From the NCBI RefSeq assembly GCF_041154745.1, contig NZ_AP031573.1:5146001-5210000 (forward strand): a DNA stretch of 64,000 nucleotides, read 5' to 3'. The notes beneath the pieces were generated by a model, which saw only the letters and a program-made list of their open reading frames with translations, was not told the DNA's origin and did not search any database. Of this stretch, positions 41,708 to 50,157 are shown in pieces. Made by a program: the position numbers and the translations under genes. The stretch comes from Flavobacterium sp. CFS9. Lineage in GTDB: Bacteria; Bacteroidota; Bacteroidia; Flavobacteriales; Flavobacteriaceae. The first letter of the stretch is position 1, and every line of letters begins with the position of its first letter.

Positions 41708-42454
41708 ATGAAAAATATAAACTTAATCGAAGACAATATAAACAACCTTACTGGTTTGTGGAAAACCGTTACTGCTCCTTTCCTGGCTTATCATACGAAT
41801 GATCTTTTGGAACATACTAAAATCGAAAACTCAGGCTGGCCCAATAAACTCTGGACCCGAAAAGACATTTCGAAAAATGACGTTATCGAAATAAGCAAAA
41901 TCATAAAAGCCAATCCAACCGTATCTTTTCCATACTGGGATATCTACGAAACAAAATCAAATGAGCTGTTGGAGGCAAACGGTTTCACACTAAAAACGGA
42001 ACAAGTTGCCATGGCTTTAAAATTAGATGAGAAATTTACGCTGCAAAACCATCTGAGTTTTAAAAGAGTTGTCACTGAGCAGGATGCCAAAATATGGGCC
42101 GATCTGTATCCTCATGCTTTTGGTTATGTGATTAGCAAAGAAATCCTTATTCAGAATTACAATAACGTTCATTTCTATTTGGTTTCCTTAGACAATCAAC
42201 CAATCGGAACGTTTATGCTGTTTCAGACTCAAAATACAATTGGAATTCATGGTTTGGGAGTAATTCCCGAAATGCGCAGAAAAGGTTTTGCTGAAGAAAT
42301 CATGAAGTATGCATTAAATCTTTCTATCGACCTAAATGCTGATTATGCGCAATTACAAGCTTCTGCCATGGGAAAAGATATTTATACACGATTGGGTTTT
42401 GAAGATTTGTTTGTGATTAAGAATTATGTTTTACAAATAAATTCCGAATCTTAA
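41708..42454 (+). CDS. GNAT-family N-acetyltransferase
   Basis: This is a 248-residue protein from the ATG at 41708. The C-terminal half is the GNAT domain: PIGTFMLFQTQNTIGIHGLG, the acetyl-CoA loop VIPEMRRKGFAEEIMKYAL and YTRLGFEDL. The N-terminal half (GWPNKLWTRKDISKNDV) is a partner domain often seen in this subgroup. The acceptor is unknown. Confidence 0.85.
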   Translation: MKNINLIEDNINNLTGLWKTVTAPFLAYHTNDLLEHTKIENSGWPNKLWTRKDISKNDVIEISKIIKANPTVSFPYWDIYETKSNELLEANGFTLKTEQVAMALKLDEKFTLQNHLSFKRVVTEQDAKIWADLYPHAFGYVISKEILIQNYNNVHFYLVSLDNQPIGTFMLFQTQNTIGIHGLGVIPEMRRKGFAEEIMKYALNLSIDLNADYAQLQASAMGKDIYTRLGFEDLFVIKNYVLQINSES

Positions 42455-42465
42455 ATTCTAAACTC

Positions 42466-42500
42466 CAGGTTTCAGATTTCAAGTTTCAGGTTTCAAGAGT
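42466..42500. repeat. Heptamer word array (caggttt)
   Basis: There are five 7-bp units (CAGGTTT, CAGATTT, CAAGTTT, CAGGTTT, CAAGAGT), the reverse complement of the GAAACTT/GAAACCT words at 12304. They begin 11 bp after the GNAT stop codon. Confidence 0.65.
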
Positions 42501-42510
42501 AAAAGAAGAA

Positions 42511-42577
42511 AGAGCCAAGAGTCAAATTTCAAAATCTATTCTCTTGACTCTTGGCTCTAAAATCTAAAATCTAAAAT
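42511..42577. repeat. Perfect 14-bp hairpin followed by ctaaaat triplet
   Basis: AGAGCCAAGAGTCA (42511-42524) and TGACTCTTGGCTCT (42545-42558) are perfect inverted copies with a 20-nt loop. They are followed by three 7-bp CTAAAAT units (42557-42577). It may terminate the GNAT transcript although no T-run follows. Confidence 0.7.
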
Positions 42578-42645
42578 CTTCCACTCTGTCCCAAATGCCC
42601 CTAAAATAGTCGTAAATGTGTAGTCCCTTCAAAAGATAAGAATTG

Positions 42646-42653
42646 TAAGTTTG
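42646..42653 (+). promoter_or_regulatory. Promoter -7 element of the DoxX-like gene
   Basis: TAAGTTTG matches TAnnTTTG 36 bp before the ATG at 42690. No clear -33 TTG was seen. Confidence 0.45.
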
Positions 42654-42689
42654 TAATGAATTAATTAACAACCTTTTAAAAACTATCCC

Positions 42690-43070
42690 ATGAAAAAAGC
42701 AAAAATTATCTTTTGGATCACTACTACTATTATCTTTTTATTCGAAGGCGTTATGCCGGCCTTAACTTCACAAACTGAATTAGCAAAAGAAGGAATCAGG
42801 CATTTGGGTTATCCTGAGTATTTCGGAAATGCCTTAGTTGTCTTTAAAATTCTTGGTGTTTTAGTGCTGGTGATTCCTTCTATTCCAAAAAACATAAAGG
42901 AATGGGCTTATGCCGGTTTTGGCTTCGACTTTATATTTGCTTCCATAAGTCATGCTGCCGTAGACGGTATCAATTTCCAGGCCTTCTTTCCTTTAATCTT
43001 TTTAGTAATTCTGGCGATCTCTTACGTTTATTATCACAAAATAGAACGTTATAAAAACATCGCTTTATAA
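42690..43070 (+). CDS. DoxX-like membrane protein
   Basis: This 126-residue protein has four hydrophobic helices (IIFWITTTIIFLFEGVMPAL, NALVVFKILGVLVLVIPSIP, AYAGFGFDFIFASISHAAVD and the last helix). The pattern HLGYPEYFGNALVVFKILG is characteristic of the DoxX_2 group. Molecular role unknown. The next small ORF starts 9 bp after its stop. Confidence 0.82.
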   Translation: MKKAKIIFWITTTIIFLFEGVMPALTSQTELAKEGIRHLGYPEYFGNALVVFKILGVLVLVIPSIPKNIKEWAYAGFGFDFIFASISHAAVDGINFQAFFPLIFLVILAISYVYYHKIERYKNIAL

Positions 43071-43079
43071 CCTCTCCAA

Positions 43080-43292
43080 ATGATGATAGAAGTTTATAAA
43101 ACAAATGTTCAGGAAGTCGAGCAATCGCTATTGATTGTGGGGAAACTTCTTGAGCATTTTCCAAACAGTCATATTAATTTTGATTTAGAGGATTGTGATC
43201 GGATTTTGCGCGTTCATGCACCTTCAATTTCAAATCAAAGAATAATAGAACTTCTTGATTCCTATGGCTATCATTGTGAAGTTCTTCTGTGA
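43080..43292 (+). CDS. Small hypothetical protein (ferredoxin-like fold possible)
   Basis: This 70-residue protein starts with two Met codons. Its beta-alpha-beta pattern (MIEVYKTNV, VEQSLLIVGKLLEHF, HINFDLEDCDRILRV, QRIIELLDSYGYHCEVLL) resembles heavy-metal-associated-type ferredoxin folds, but there is no CxxC. It is probably translated with the DoxX-like gene upstream. Function unknown. Confidence 0.68.
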   Translation: MMIEVYKTNVQEVEQSLLIVGKLLEHFPNSHINFDLEDCDRILRVHAPSISNQRIIELLDSYGYHCEVLL

Positions 43293-43344
43293 ATCGCAAA
43301 AAACAACAAATATCTGATTTGTAAAGTTTTATTGATAAAATTTG

Positions 43345-43352
43345 TAAATTTG
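43345..43352 (+). promoter_or_regulatory. Promoter -7 element of the VOC-DinB operon
   Basis: TAAATTTG matches TAnnTTTG 29 bp before the ATG at 43382. A TTTG lies 23 bp further upstream (43318-43321), at the limit of the usual spacing. Confidence 0.52.
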
Positions 43353-43381
43353 AGACACTATCAACCTTCAAATCTAACCAA

Positions 43382-43762
43382 ATGAACTTACCCTCCGGAC
43401 ATCAGACCATCATGCCTTATTTGATTTTAAATGGCGCATCACAATTTATTGTATTTACCCAAAAAGTTTTTGAGGCAAACAATTCTTCCAATAATAATGT
43501 ACTACGCGAAGACGGAACGGTTATGCATGCCGAAATCATGCTCAACGGAAGCACGCTTATGGTTACAGACGTGATCAAAGACTGGTCCAGACAAACTGCC
43601 AATTTATTTGTATATGTACCCAATGTGGACGAAACATATAAAAAAGCATTAGAAAATGGAGCCACAAGTGTAATGGAACTAAGTAACAAAGATTACGGCA
43701 GGACTTGCGGTGTTTCCGATCCTTTTGGAAATGTCTGGTGGATCACCACCGTAATCGAATAA
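43382..43762 (+). CDS. VOC-family (glyoxalase/PhnB-like) protein
   Basis: This 126-residue vicinal-oxygen-chelate fold protein has the PhnB-type start (IMPYLILNGASQFIVFTQ) and the C-terminal DPFGNVWWITTVIE. An expected metal ligand pair is present (HAEIML and the late Glu/His region). The substrate is unknown; relatives include fosfomycin and bleomycin resistance proteins. The DinB gene follows 10 bp downstream. Confidence 0.87.
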   Translation: MNLPSGHQTIMPYLILNGASQFIVFTQKVFEANNSSNNNVLREDGTVMHAEIMLNGSTLMVTDVIKDWSRQTANLFVYVPNVDETYKKALENGATSVMELSNKDYGRTCGVSDPFGNVWWITTVIE

Positions 43763-43772
43763 AAAAAGAATT

Positions 43773-44276
43773 ATGAAAACCGAATTAAAAAAAGAAATCA
43801 CCACTACTTTCGGAGAATTTTACGATACTCTTTCTCTTTTTACAACGGCTGAAATCAATCAGGTTCCTTTTGAAGGAAGCTGGACTGCCGGACAGGTTAC
43901 ACGTCATATTATTAAATCAACATCAGGTCTGCGTCAGGTTTGTGATTCAGATACCCAAAAACTGCCCGGAAACTACGATGACAAGATTCCTGTACTCACC
44001 TCCATTTTTCTCGATTTCAGCAGCAAGTATAATTCACCGGACTTTATCTATCCTGAAGACCGCGAATACGATAAAACCGACTTGCTTTCCAGTCTAAAAA
44101 GGATTGAAAGTGAAATGCTTCCTATTGCCGAAAATTATGATTTAACCCTCACCTGTATGAATTTTGAAATACCGGGTGTAGGGAATTTAACCATCTACGA
44201 GTTGCTAAGCTTTTGTGTTATGCACGCCAAAAGGCATTTAAATCAATTAAAAAATATTTATAACATTGTAAAATAA
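43773..44276 (+). CDS. DinB-family protein
   Basis: This 167-residue four-helix-bundle protein is of the DinB/YfiT type. The metal-ligand histidines are suggested by TAGQVTRHIIKST and by CVMHAKRHLNQLKNI at the C-terminus. Members include thiol transferases dependent on low-molecular-weight thiols; Bacteroidota often use bacillithiol. It lies between the VOC gene and a small membrane protein gene in one tight operon. Confidence 0.87.
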   Translation: MKTELKKEITTTFGEFYDTLSLFTTAEINQVPFEGSWTAGQVTRHIIKSTSGLRQVCDSDTQKLPGNYDDKIPVLTSIFLDFSSKYNSPDFIYPEDREYDKTDLLSSLKRIESEMLPIAENYDLTLTCMNFEIPGVGNLTIYELLSFCVMHAKRHLNQLKNIYNIVK

Positions 44277-44280
44277 CTTT

Positions 44281-44754
44281 ATGAGCTCTAAAACCAAAAC
44301 CATTTTATACGCCGGACTTGTTGCCGGAACATTTGACATCATTGCAGCTATTACAATTTATGCTTTTATCCTTCAAAAAACACCTGCCGTAAAAATTCTG
44401 CAATCCATTGCAAGTGGTGTTTTTAGAAAAGAAGCTTATAATGGAGGTTCGTTAATGGCTTTCTGTGGTCTTGGATTACATTACTTCATTGCACTCACCT
44501 TTGCCTGGTTTTATTTTACTATCTATCCCTTTCTTCCATTTCTGAAAAAAAATACAATTGTTTCGGGATTCCTTTATGGAATTTTTGTCTGGATCATCAT
44601 GAATTTAATTGTTCTGCCTATTGCTTTCCCCGGACTTCCCGAAAAACATTTCGATTTCCCTTTAGTCCTATCCATCGTAATTTTGATGTTTTGCATTGGG
44701 CTTCCAATCGCTTACATCGCCAGAAAATATTACAGTTTACAGTCACAGTCTTAA
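44281..44754 (+). CDS. Hypothetical four-helix membrane protein
   Basis: This 157-residue protein has four transmembrane segments (ILYAGLVAGTFDIIAAITIY, LHYFIALTFAWFYFTIYPFL, GIFVWIIMNLIVLPIAFPG, SIVILMFCIGLPIAYIARK). It resembles YagU/DUF1440-type proteins in overall pattern, but the match is loose. It starts 4 bp after the DinB stop codon, so the three genes form one transcript closed by the terminator at 44783. Confidence 0.68.
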   Translation: MSSKTKTILYAGLVAGTFDIIAAITIYAFILQKTPAVKILQSIASGVFRKEAYNGGSLMAFCGLGLHYFIALTFAWFYFTIYPFLPFLKKNTIVSGFLYGIFVWIIMNLIVLPIAFPGLPEKHFDFPLVLSIVILMFCIGLPIAYIARKYYSLQSQS

Positions 44755-44782
44755 CGGCAAAACTGAAACCATAAATCCACAG

Positions 44783-44811
44783 AATCCCTTTTCGCAAAGG
44801 GATTTTTTATT
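44783..44811 (+). terminator. Intrinsic terminator of the VOC-DinB operon
   Basis: AATCCCTTT (44783-44791) and AAAGGGATT (44796-44804) form a perfect 9-bp stem with the tight loop TCGC, followed by TTTTAT. Confidence 0.92.
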
Positions 44812-45007
44812 TTACAAACCTCACATAACGTGAGCTTTACATATTTATTTCATTGAACCAATGCTAATTATATAAACTTCAAAAAAAGTTATGTAAGATT
44901 TCTTCTTTAGTTGTCAAGTAACTTTAATCTATCGTAAATAAAGACCAAAACTGTCTTTTAAGATTTACATTGTTTCGTTTTCGATTTAATACTAAAAAAC
45001 TATTATT

Positions 45008-45766
45008 TTGATACTCACTCTAAAAAATACTTTCACCGAAATAGGAAATGCAACTTTGTTTGCAAAGCAGTTTTTTAAGGAAGTTTTTGTTCCTCCTTAT
45101 GAGGCTAAAGAGTTTATAAAACAATGTTATGTAATTGGATATAAATCATTGCCTTTAGTTGCCATAACCGGTTTTATTATGGGATTAGTACTCACCCTTC
45201 AATCCCGTCCTACACTGGTTAATTTTGGAGCGGAATCCTGGTTGCCCGGAATGGTAGCCCTTTCCTTAATAAGAGAAATTGCTCCCGTAATTACTGCCTT
45301 AATTTGTGCCGGAAAAATATCCTCGGGAATTGGTGCCGAATTAGGATCGATGAAGGTAACCGAACAAATTGATGCGATGGAAGTTTCGGCAATCAATCCA
45401 TACAACTATTTGGTCGTAACCCGAATTTTGGCCTGTACCTTAATGGTTCCCATTTTAGTCCTTTTTGCAGATGCTGTGGGTATTGTTGGTGGTTTTGTTG
45501 GAATTAATATCCACGGTGATGTTAATTTTTATCGCTATCTGACTCAAATTCTACAATCACTGGAATATCTGGATTTGATTCCTGCCACGATTAAGACGTT
45601 CTTCTTCGGATTCTTTATCGGAATGATTGGATGTTTTAAGGGATTTAATGCTTCTAATGGAACTGAAAGTGTGGGAAAAGCAGCAAATTCAGCTGTAGTA
45701 ACAGCCTCGCTGACCATTTTTATTCTTGATATGATTGCTGTTCAAATAACCGATTTATTCTTTTAA
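45008..45766 (+). CDS. mlaE: MlaE-type ABC transporter permease, TTG start
   Basis: This 252-residue permease belongs to the MCE lipid transport system. The MlaE family core is clear: GFIMGLVLTLQSRPTLVNFG, IREIAPVITALICAGKISSG, GAELGSMKVTEQIDAMEVS. No ATG exists in frame between the upstream stop (44993) and residue 59, so TTG at 45008 is the best start; an ATT at 45005 is less likely. It sits in the inner membrane with the ATPase MlaF, whose gene starts 2 bp after its stop. Confidence 0.9.
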   Translation: MILTLKNTFTEIGNATLFAKQFFKEVFVPPYEAKEFIKQCYVIGYKSLPLVAITGFIMGLVLTLQSRPTLVNFGAESWLPGMVALSLIREIAPVITALICAGKISSGIGAELGSMKVTEQIDAMEVSAINPYNYLVVTRILACTLMVPILVLFADAVGIVGGFVGINIHGDVNFYRYLTQILQSLEYLDLIPATIKTFFFGFFIGMIGCFKGFNASNGTESVGKAANSAVVTASLTIFILDMIAVQITDLFF

Positions 45767-45768
45767 AG

Positions 45769-46548
45769 ATGATTAAGGAAGAAGGAAATACAACACTCAA
45801 AACTAAAGCAAAAAGCAAAACTCCAATCATCGAGATCAGGGATTTGCACAAAACTTTTGGTACAGACAATACTGTTCTGCAAGGTATAAATCTAACGGTG
45901 AATAAAGGAGAAGATTTAGTGATCCTTGGGCGTTCCGGTTCGGGAAAATCGGTGACCATAAAATGTATTGCGGGTTTAATAACACCGGATCAGGGCGAAA
46001 TAAAAGTATTTAACGAAAATGTCTTAAATCTGAAGAAAACGGAGCTAAATCAGATCAGGGTTCGAATTGGCTTTTTATTTCAGAGTGGTGCGCTGTACGA
46101 CTCCATGTCGGTGCGTGAAAATCTGGCTTTCACTTTACAAAAACACAAACACAACCTAACACCTGAAGAAGTCGAAACTGAAGTCATGGAAGCTTTAGAT
46201 AATGTTGGTTTGGGGGATGCCATCGATAAAATGCCTTCGGAACTATCAGGCGGAATGCAAAAAAGAATCGGTCTGGCCAGAACATTAATCTTAAAACCGG
46301 AGATTATCCTGTACGACGAACCGACAACGGGATTAGATACCATAACCTCGCGAGAGATCAGCGAATTAATTCTCGATATCAAACACAAGCGTAAAACAAC
46401 TTCCATCATTATTACTCACGATATGGCTTGCGCAAAACTCACAGCCGACCGAATTATGGTTTTAAAAGATGGTGTAATACATGCCGAAGGGACTTACGAA
46501 GAACTGGAAAAAGACGAGGACGAATGGGTGCGCTCTTTTTTCAAATAA
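45769..46548 (+). CDS. mlaF: MlaF-type ABC transporter ATPase
   Basis: This 259-residue ABC ATPase has Walker A (GRSGSGKS), Q-loop (GFLFQSGALYDSMSV, typical of MlaF), signature (LSGGMQKR), Walker B (IILYDEPTTGLD) and the H-loop (IITHD). It powers phospholipid movement between inner and outer membranes with MlaE and the MCE protein. The N-terminal ~20 residues are a short Lys/Thr-rich extension. Confidence 0.94.
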   Translation: MIKEEGNTTLKTKAKSKTPIIEIRDLHKTFGTDNTVLQGINLTVNKGEDLVILGRSGSGKSVTIKCIAGLITPDQGEIKVFNENVLNLKKTELNQIRVRIGFLFQSGALYDSMSVRENLAFTLQKHKHNLTPEEVETEVMEALDNVGLGDAIDKMPSELSGGMQKRIGLARTLILKPEIILYDEPTTGLDTITSREISELILDIKHKRKTTSIIITHDMACAKLTADRIMVLKDGVIHAEGTYEELEKDEDEWVRSFFK

Positions 46549-46570
46549 AACAAAATAAATTGTAGAAATC

Positions 46571-47398
46571 ATGGATAAACAATCTGGATATACCTGGAAA
46601 TTAGGAATGTTTGTAGCAATTGGATTGTTACTTTTTATAATGGCAATTTACTTTATAGGGAAACAAAAAAATATCTTTGGTTCCACATTTCACATCAGCT
46701 CCCGATTTAAAACGGTAAGCGGTCTGGAAGTGGGCAACAATGTGCGCTTTTCAGGAATTAACATTGGCACTGTGGAAGAAATCAGATTAATAAATGACTC
46801 GTCTGTTGTGGTTTCAATGGTGATTAAAGACGATGTTCGAAAATTCATCAAAACAGACGCTCGTGCCAGCATTGGTTCTGACGGATTGATGGGTGACAAA
46901 GTTCTCACTATTTCTCCCGGTACAAAGTCACAAAAAATAATCGAAAACAACGGAGCCATTGCTTCGATTGACGGAATTGAAATGCAGGACATCATGAAAA
47001 GTGTCAAAAAAAGTGTCGATAATGTTGGGGTTATTTCTGATGAACTTGCGACTTTTAGCCATAGCATGAACAACGGAAACGGAGCCCTGGCAAGATTAGT
47101 CCGCGATGATAAAATGGCCAATAGTGTTTCGAATACCCTTTCGAATCTGGAAAGCGGTACCAAAGGTTTTAGTGATAATATGGAAGCGGCCAAAAATAAC
47201 TTTTTGTTGAGAGGCTATTTCAGGAAAAAAGAGAAGGAAAAGGAAAAACAAAAAGAGGAAGCTAAAGAGAAAAAAGAAGAACAACAGGAAAAAATCAATA
47301 AAGAAAAAGAGGAAAAAGCCAAAGAAGAAAAACAAAAACAGGAGAAACAAAAAGAAGAAGACGCTAAAAAAGCATCCTCCGGAAAGGATAAACCTTAG
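46571..47398 (+). CDS. mlaD: MlaD-type MCE-domain protein with charged tail
   Basis: This 275-residue protein has one N-terminal transmembrane anchor (LGMFVAIGLLLFIMAIYFIG), then the MCE domain (FHISSRFKTVSGLEVGNNVR, GDKVLTISPG). A helical segment follows, and a tail of about 55 residues made almost only of Lys, Glu and Gln (from about residue 220). MCE proteins form hexameric rings that bind lipids in the periplasm. The tail is unusual and may reach the peptidoglycan or form a coiled coil. No mlaC or mlaB gene is nearby. Confidence 0.92.
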   Translation: MDKQSGYTWKLGMFVAIGLLLFIMAIYFIGKQKNIFGSTFHISSRFKTVSGLEVGNNVRFSGINIGTVEEIRLINDSSVVVSMVIKDDVRKFIKTDARASIGSDGLMGDKVLTISPGTKSQKIIENNGAIASIDGIEMQDIMKSVKKSVDNVGVISDELATFSHSMNNGNGALARLVRDDKMANSVSNTLSNLESGTKGFSDNMEAAKNNFLLRGYFRKKEKEKEKQKEEAKEKKEEQQEKINKEKEEKAKEEKQKQEKQKEEDAKKASSGKDKP

Positions 47399-47531
47399 AC
47401 AAACTTCAAGGAAAATGGAAAAGCAAAACACAAGCTGTCATCCAAATTAATTTGGTATCAAAGTTTTAATGAAACGCTTTAAAAATAATTTGTAAAATCT
47501 TTACCTTACTGCTTTACAAAAAAAGTAATTC

Positions 47532-48047
47532 ATGAAAAGTTTTTCTTTCCCGCCCCTATCCAGCAAAGATGCTGTTATTCTGATTTTGGGTACTATGCCC
47601 GGAACCAAATCATTGGAATTGAATCAATATTACGGTCACAATCAGAATAATTTCTGGAAATTTATGTTTGCAATTTTGAAGGAAGATCTTTCCACTGATT
47701 ATGAAGCCCGAAAAACTTTGCTGCAAAAAAATAACATTGCGGTATGGGATGTGTTACAGTATTGCGAAAGAATAGGAAGTTTAGACAGTGCTATTAAAAA
47801 TGAAATCCCTAACGATTTTGAATCCTTTTTAGAACAGCATCCCAATATCACAACCATTCTTTTTAACGGACAAAAGGCAGCGGCATTCTTTAAAAAATAT
47901 GTCCAGCTGAAAAAAAACTATCGTTTGATCACATTACCCTCAACAAGTCCGGCAAATGCGGGTAAAAGTTATGAATCTAAACTTCAGGAGTGGAAAATCT
48001 CTGTTTCTCCGCATCATAATAATACGTCGTCATCTCACACAGATTAA
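47532..48047 (+). CDS. DNA-deoxyinosine glycosylase (UDG superfamily, family 6)
   Basis: This 171-residue protein removes hypoxanthine from deaminated DNA in its family. The UDG-fold motifs are visible as LILGTMPGTKSLELNQYYGH near the N-terminus, NNFWKFMF, and LITLPSTSPANAG as the substrate-binding motif 2. The catalytic Asn typical of this family lies in the NNFW region. It is a stand-alone gene downstream of the MCE operon. Confidence 0.87.
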   Translation: MKSFSFPPLSSKDAVILILGTMPGTKSLELNQYYGHNQNNFWKFMFAILKEDLSTDYEARKTLLQKNNIAVWDVLQYCERIGSLDSAIKNEIPNDFESFLEQHPNITTILFNGQKAAAFFKKYVQLKKNYRLITLPSTSPANAGKSYESKLQEWKISVSPHHNNTSSSHTD

Positions 48048-48164
48048 AAAAAAATTAATACATTTAAGTTGTAAAAAACATTGATTGCGTTATTTTTTCT
48101 TTGAATAAGCTATTCTCTTCAGGAGTAGCTTTGTTGCTTAATCGGAAACCAAAACGATATCCTT

Positions 48165-48599
48165 ATGAAAATTCAAACTTACTACAATCATGTTCGGTTT
48201 TATACCCCGCATCATTTTGTTTATTATCCGGTTTTAGCACTATTCTTAGGCTGCAGTATTTATTTTGCCTGTACTACGGAAAATGCCCTTATTTGGTCTT
48301 TTATAAGTGTTTGTTTTCTATTTCTGTTTTTTCTTGCCTATATGCTTCGCCAGCATTACGCCCTGACGCTTCAAAACCGAATCGTGAGGCTGGAACTTCG
48401 CTATCGTTATTTCAGTCTTACCGGAAAAAGGCTTGAAGAATTTGAGTACAAACTAACGGATGATCAGATTTTTGCTTTGAGATTTGCTCCTGATAACGAA
48501 ATCCTGCCGCTTTTGGAAGATGCTCTTAAAAATAACCTCAGCGGAGACGCTATAAAAAAAGCCATCGTACACTGGAGAGCCGATTATAACAGGGTGTAA
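48165..48599 (+). CDS. DUF6526 family membrane protein
   Basis: This 144-residue protein has two closely spaced transmembrane helices (FVYYPVLALFLGCSIYFAC and SFISVCFLFLFFLAYMLRQ) and a cytoplasmic C-terminal part (ALTLQNRIVRLELRYRYFSL, LTDDQIFALRFAPDNEILPL). This matches DUF6526 as I recall it. Function unknown. It is convergent with the next gene. Confidence 0.75.
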   Translation: MKIQTYYNHVRFYTPHHFVYYPVLALFLGCSIYFACTTENALIWSFISVCFLFLFFLAYMLRQHYALTLQNRIVRLELRYRYFSLTGKRLEEFEYKLTDDQIFALRFAPDNEILPLLEDALKNNLSGDAIKKAIVHWRADYNRV

Positions 48600-48623
48600 A
48601 AACGATAAAAGACTAAAGTTTCT

Positions 48624-49793
48624 CTAACTTTTAGTTCTGCGATTAAACAAAATGTACACTAAAAAAAGAACCAACCAAACGCTTACAATCACCCCAAAAT
48701 ACATCCCAATAATTGACGGATGTAAATAGTTGGGTTCGTAAAACAGCTTGTCAAAAGTAGTAAATTTCTCCATCAGCGCTTTTCGGTCAAAGCTGTTTCG
48801 AATCGTATTCAATACCTCATCGCGATGTTCTCTAAAGTAAAATGCATCTGCGGCAAGTTGTTTGGGAACAATACTACTCTCAACTTTATACTTCTTCAAA
48901 AGAGTATCCAGCTTCTGAAAATTCAACTGCAACGAGTCTTTTCTGTATTTGTACAGCAATTTATAACGTTGTACAGCGGCATTGTACTGTTGTTTTTCTG
49001 CTGCTATTCCGTCTACAGCTTTAAACAAGGATTTATTTTCGAGAAAAATACAAATGCTATCATCGTATTCTGGTCGAACCTCAACGCCTCTGAATATGAT
49101 CTCTGTACTGTCTTTAATCACCTTTTTGGTTATAATTCTCTCTAAAAGTTCCTTTTTATCTAAACCAATTTCGTCCAGAACCTTACTGGCTACGGTCGAG
49201 ACTTTATCTAAATCGGTTGTCAGCACTTTCACGGTATCTATGCTGTAATACCTGCTCTCTGTGTTGTAATAACCGTTTGCTATTAAAACACTGTCCACTA
49301 CCTCCGTGACTGGATAGGGTTTTGGATACAGGATATTAACCGGATTAAACAATTTTTCAGAACTGTAAGAAGTATAATTGTATAAAAACGGATTTAAAAC
49401 ATTCAGTAACGCTTTGTCTTTATTGAAATTAGCTTCAGAGAGTTCGCTCCTTAATTTAGCATTTTGTCCAAAACTATAACTGATAAAAAAGGAAAAACTC
49501 AGGAAACAAATCAGGAGTAATACAAAACCCGTTTTAAGCAGACTGGTCAGAGAATAAGCGTATCGGGAATGATTTTTAATCAAAAATATCAGGAAGAAAA
49601 ATAAAAACAAACCGCTGATGAAAAAATGGGAAATGGAAACATCATCGTAAAATTTGAATCTGTAAAATTCAAAGTAGGAATTGATATTAGCCATTCCTTT
49701 AAAGGTAAAAAAACCATATAAAAAATACCCTAAATGAATGAACAGCAGTACCAAAAAAGACTTTACAAAGAATTGCGTTAATTTTTTTTCCAT
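48624..49793 (-). CDS. Hypothetical membrane protein with large extracytoplasmic loop
   Basis: This 389-residue protein has three N-terminal transmembrane helices (about 10-120) and one at the C-terminus (GVIVSVWLVLFLVYILFNRR). About 230 residues between them are probably periplasmic and partly helical (NAAVQRYKLLYKYRKDSLQL). I do not recognise a family. It is a single gene; no promoter match was found. Confidence 0.68.
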   Translation of the reverse strand: MEKKLTQFFVKSFLVLLFIHLGYFLYGFFTFKGMANINSYFEFYRFKFYDDVSISHFFISGLFLFFFLIFLIKNHSRYAYSLTSLLKTGFVLLLICFLSFSFFISYSFGQNAKLRSELSEANFNKDKALLNVLNPFLYNYTSYSSEKLFNPVNILYPKPYPVTEVVDSVLIANGYYNTESRYYSIDTVKVLTTDLDKVSTVASKVLDEIGLDKKELLERIITKKVIKDSTEIIFRGVEVRPEYDDSICIFLENKSLFKAVDGIAAEKQQYNAAVQRYKLLYKYRKDSLQLNFQKLDTLLKKYKVESSIVPKQLAADAFYFREHRDEVLNTIRNSFDRKALMEKFTTFDKLFYEPNYLHPSIIGMYFGVIVSVWLVLFLVYILFNRRTKS

Positions 49794-50157
49794 TTTTTAT
49801 TTTGAGAATTTACTCTCAAATATAGCCAATCTGATTTAAAAATGATATTTTCAAACCTTCCTGAAGGAAATTCTCCAAATCAGAATTAGCCTTTTTTTCA
49901 GGTTCCCATACCACAAAAACTGATACAAATTCAAAGCAAAAAACGACACACATAACTGATAATCAAACACATTCACTACAAACAAAATTAAATTGGATGA
50001 TTATTTTTCGTTAACTGTAAAGGTTAAAATTTTATCAATAATTATTCTTTCTGTTTTTTTCTAATATCCTATCAAAAAGATAAAACAAACAAACCCGACG
50101 TCTTCTGAAAGATACCGGGTTTATTCTGCTCATACTAAACTCAAAATAAACGAAGGT
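49794..50157. other. Intergenic region between divergent and PUL ends
   Basis: This 364-bp AT-rich stretch contains no ORF that I can support. Apart from the terminator at 50091-50122 I see only the 5' flank of the gene at 49793 and no clear TAnnTTTG promoter. Confidence 0.5.
50091..50122 (-). terminator. Terminator of the PUL hydrolase genes
   Basis: AAACCCG (50091-50097) and CGGGTTT (50116-50122) form a perfect 7-bp stem. On the minus strand it is followed by T-rich TTTGTTTGTTTT. It lies 36 bp after the GH97 stop codon. Confidence 0.75.

Noticed and set aside
46690..47193. 167-codon minus-strand frame inside the MCE gene
   Set aside because: It is antisense to the clear MCE domain; composition follows from the codon use of the plus-strand gene.
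47096..47431. Phe-rich minus-strand frame resembling a membrane protein
   Set aside because: It is the antisense reading of the Lys/Glu-rich tail of the MCE protein (AAA/GAA read as TTT/TTC), not an independent gene.
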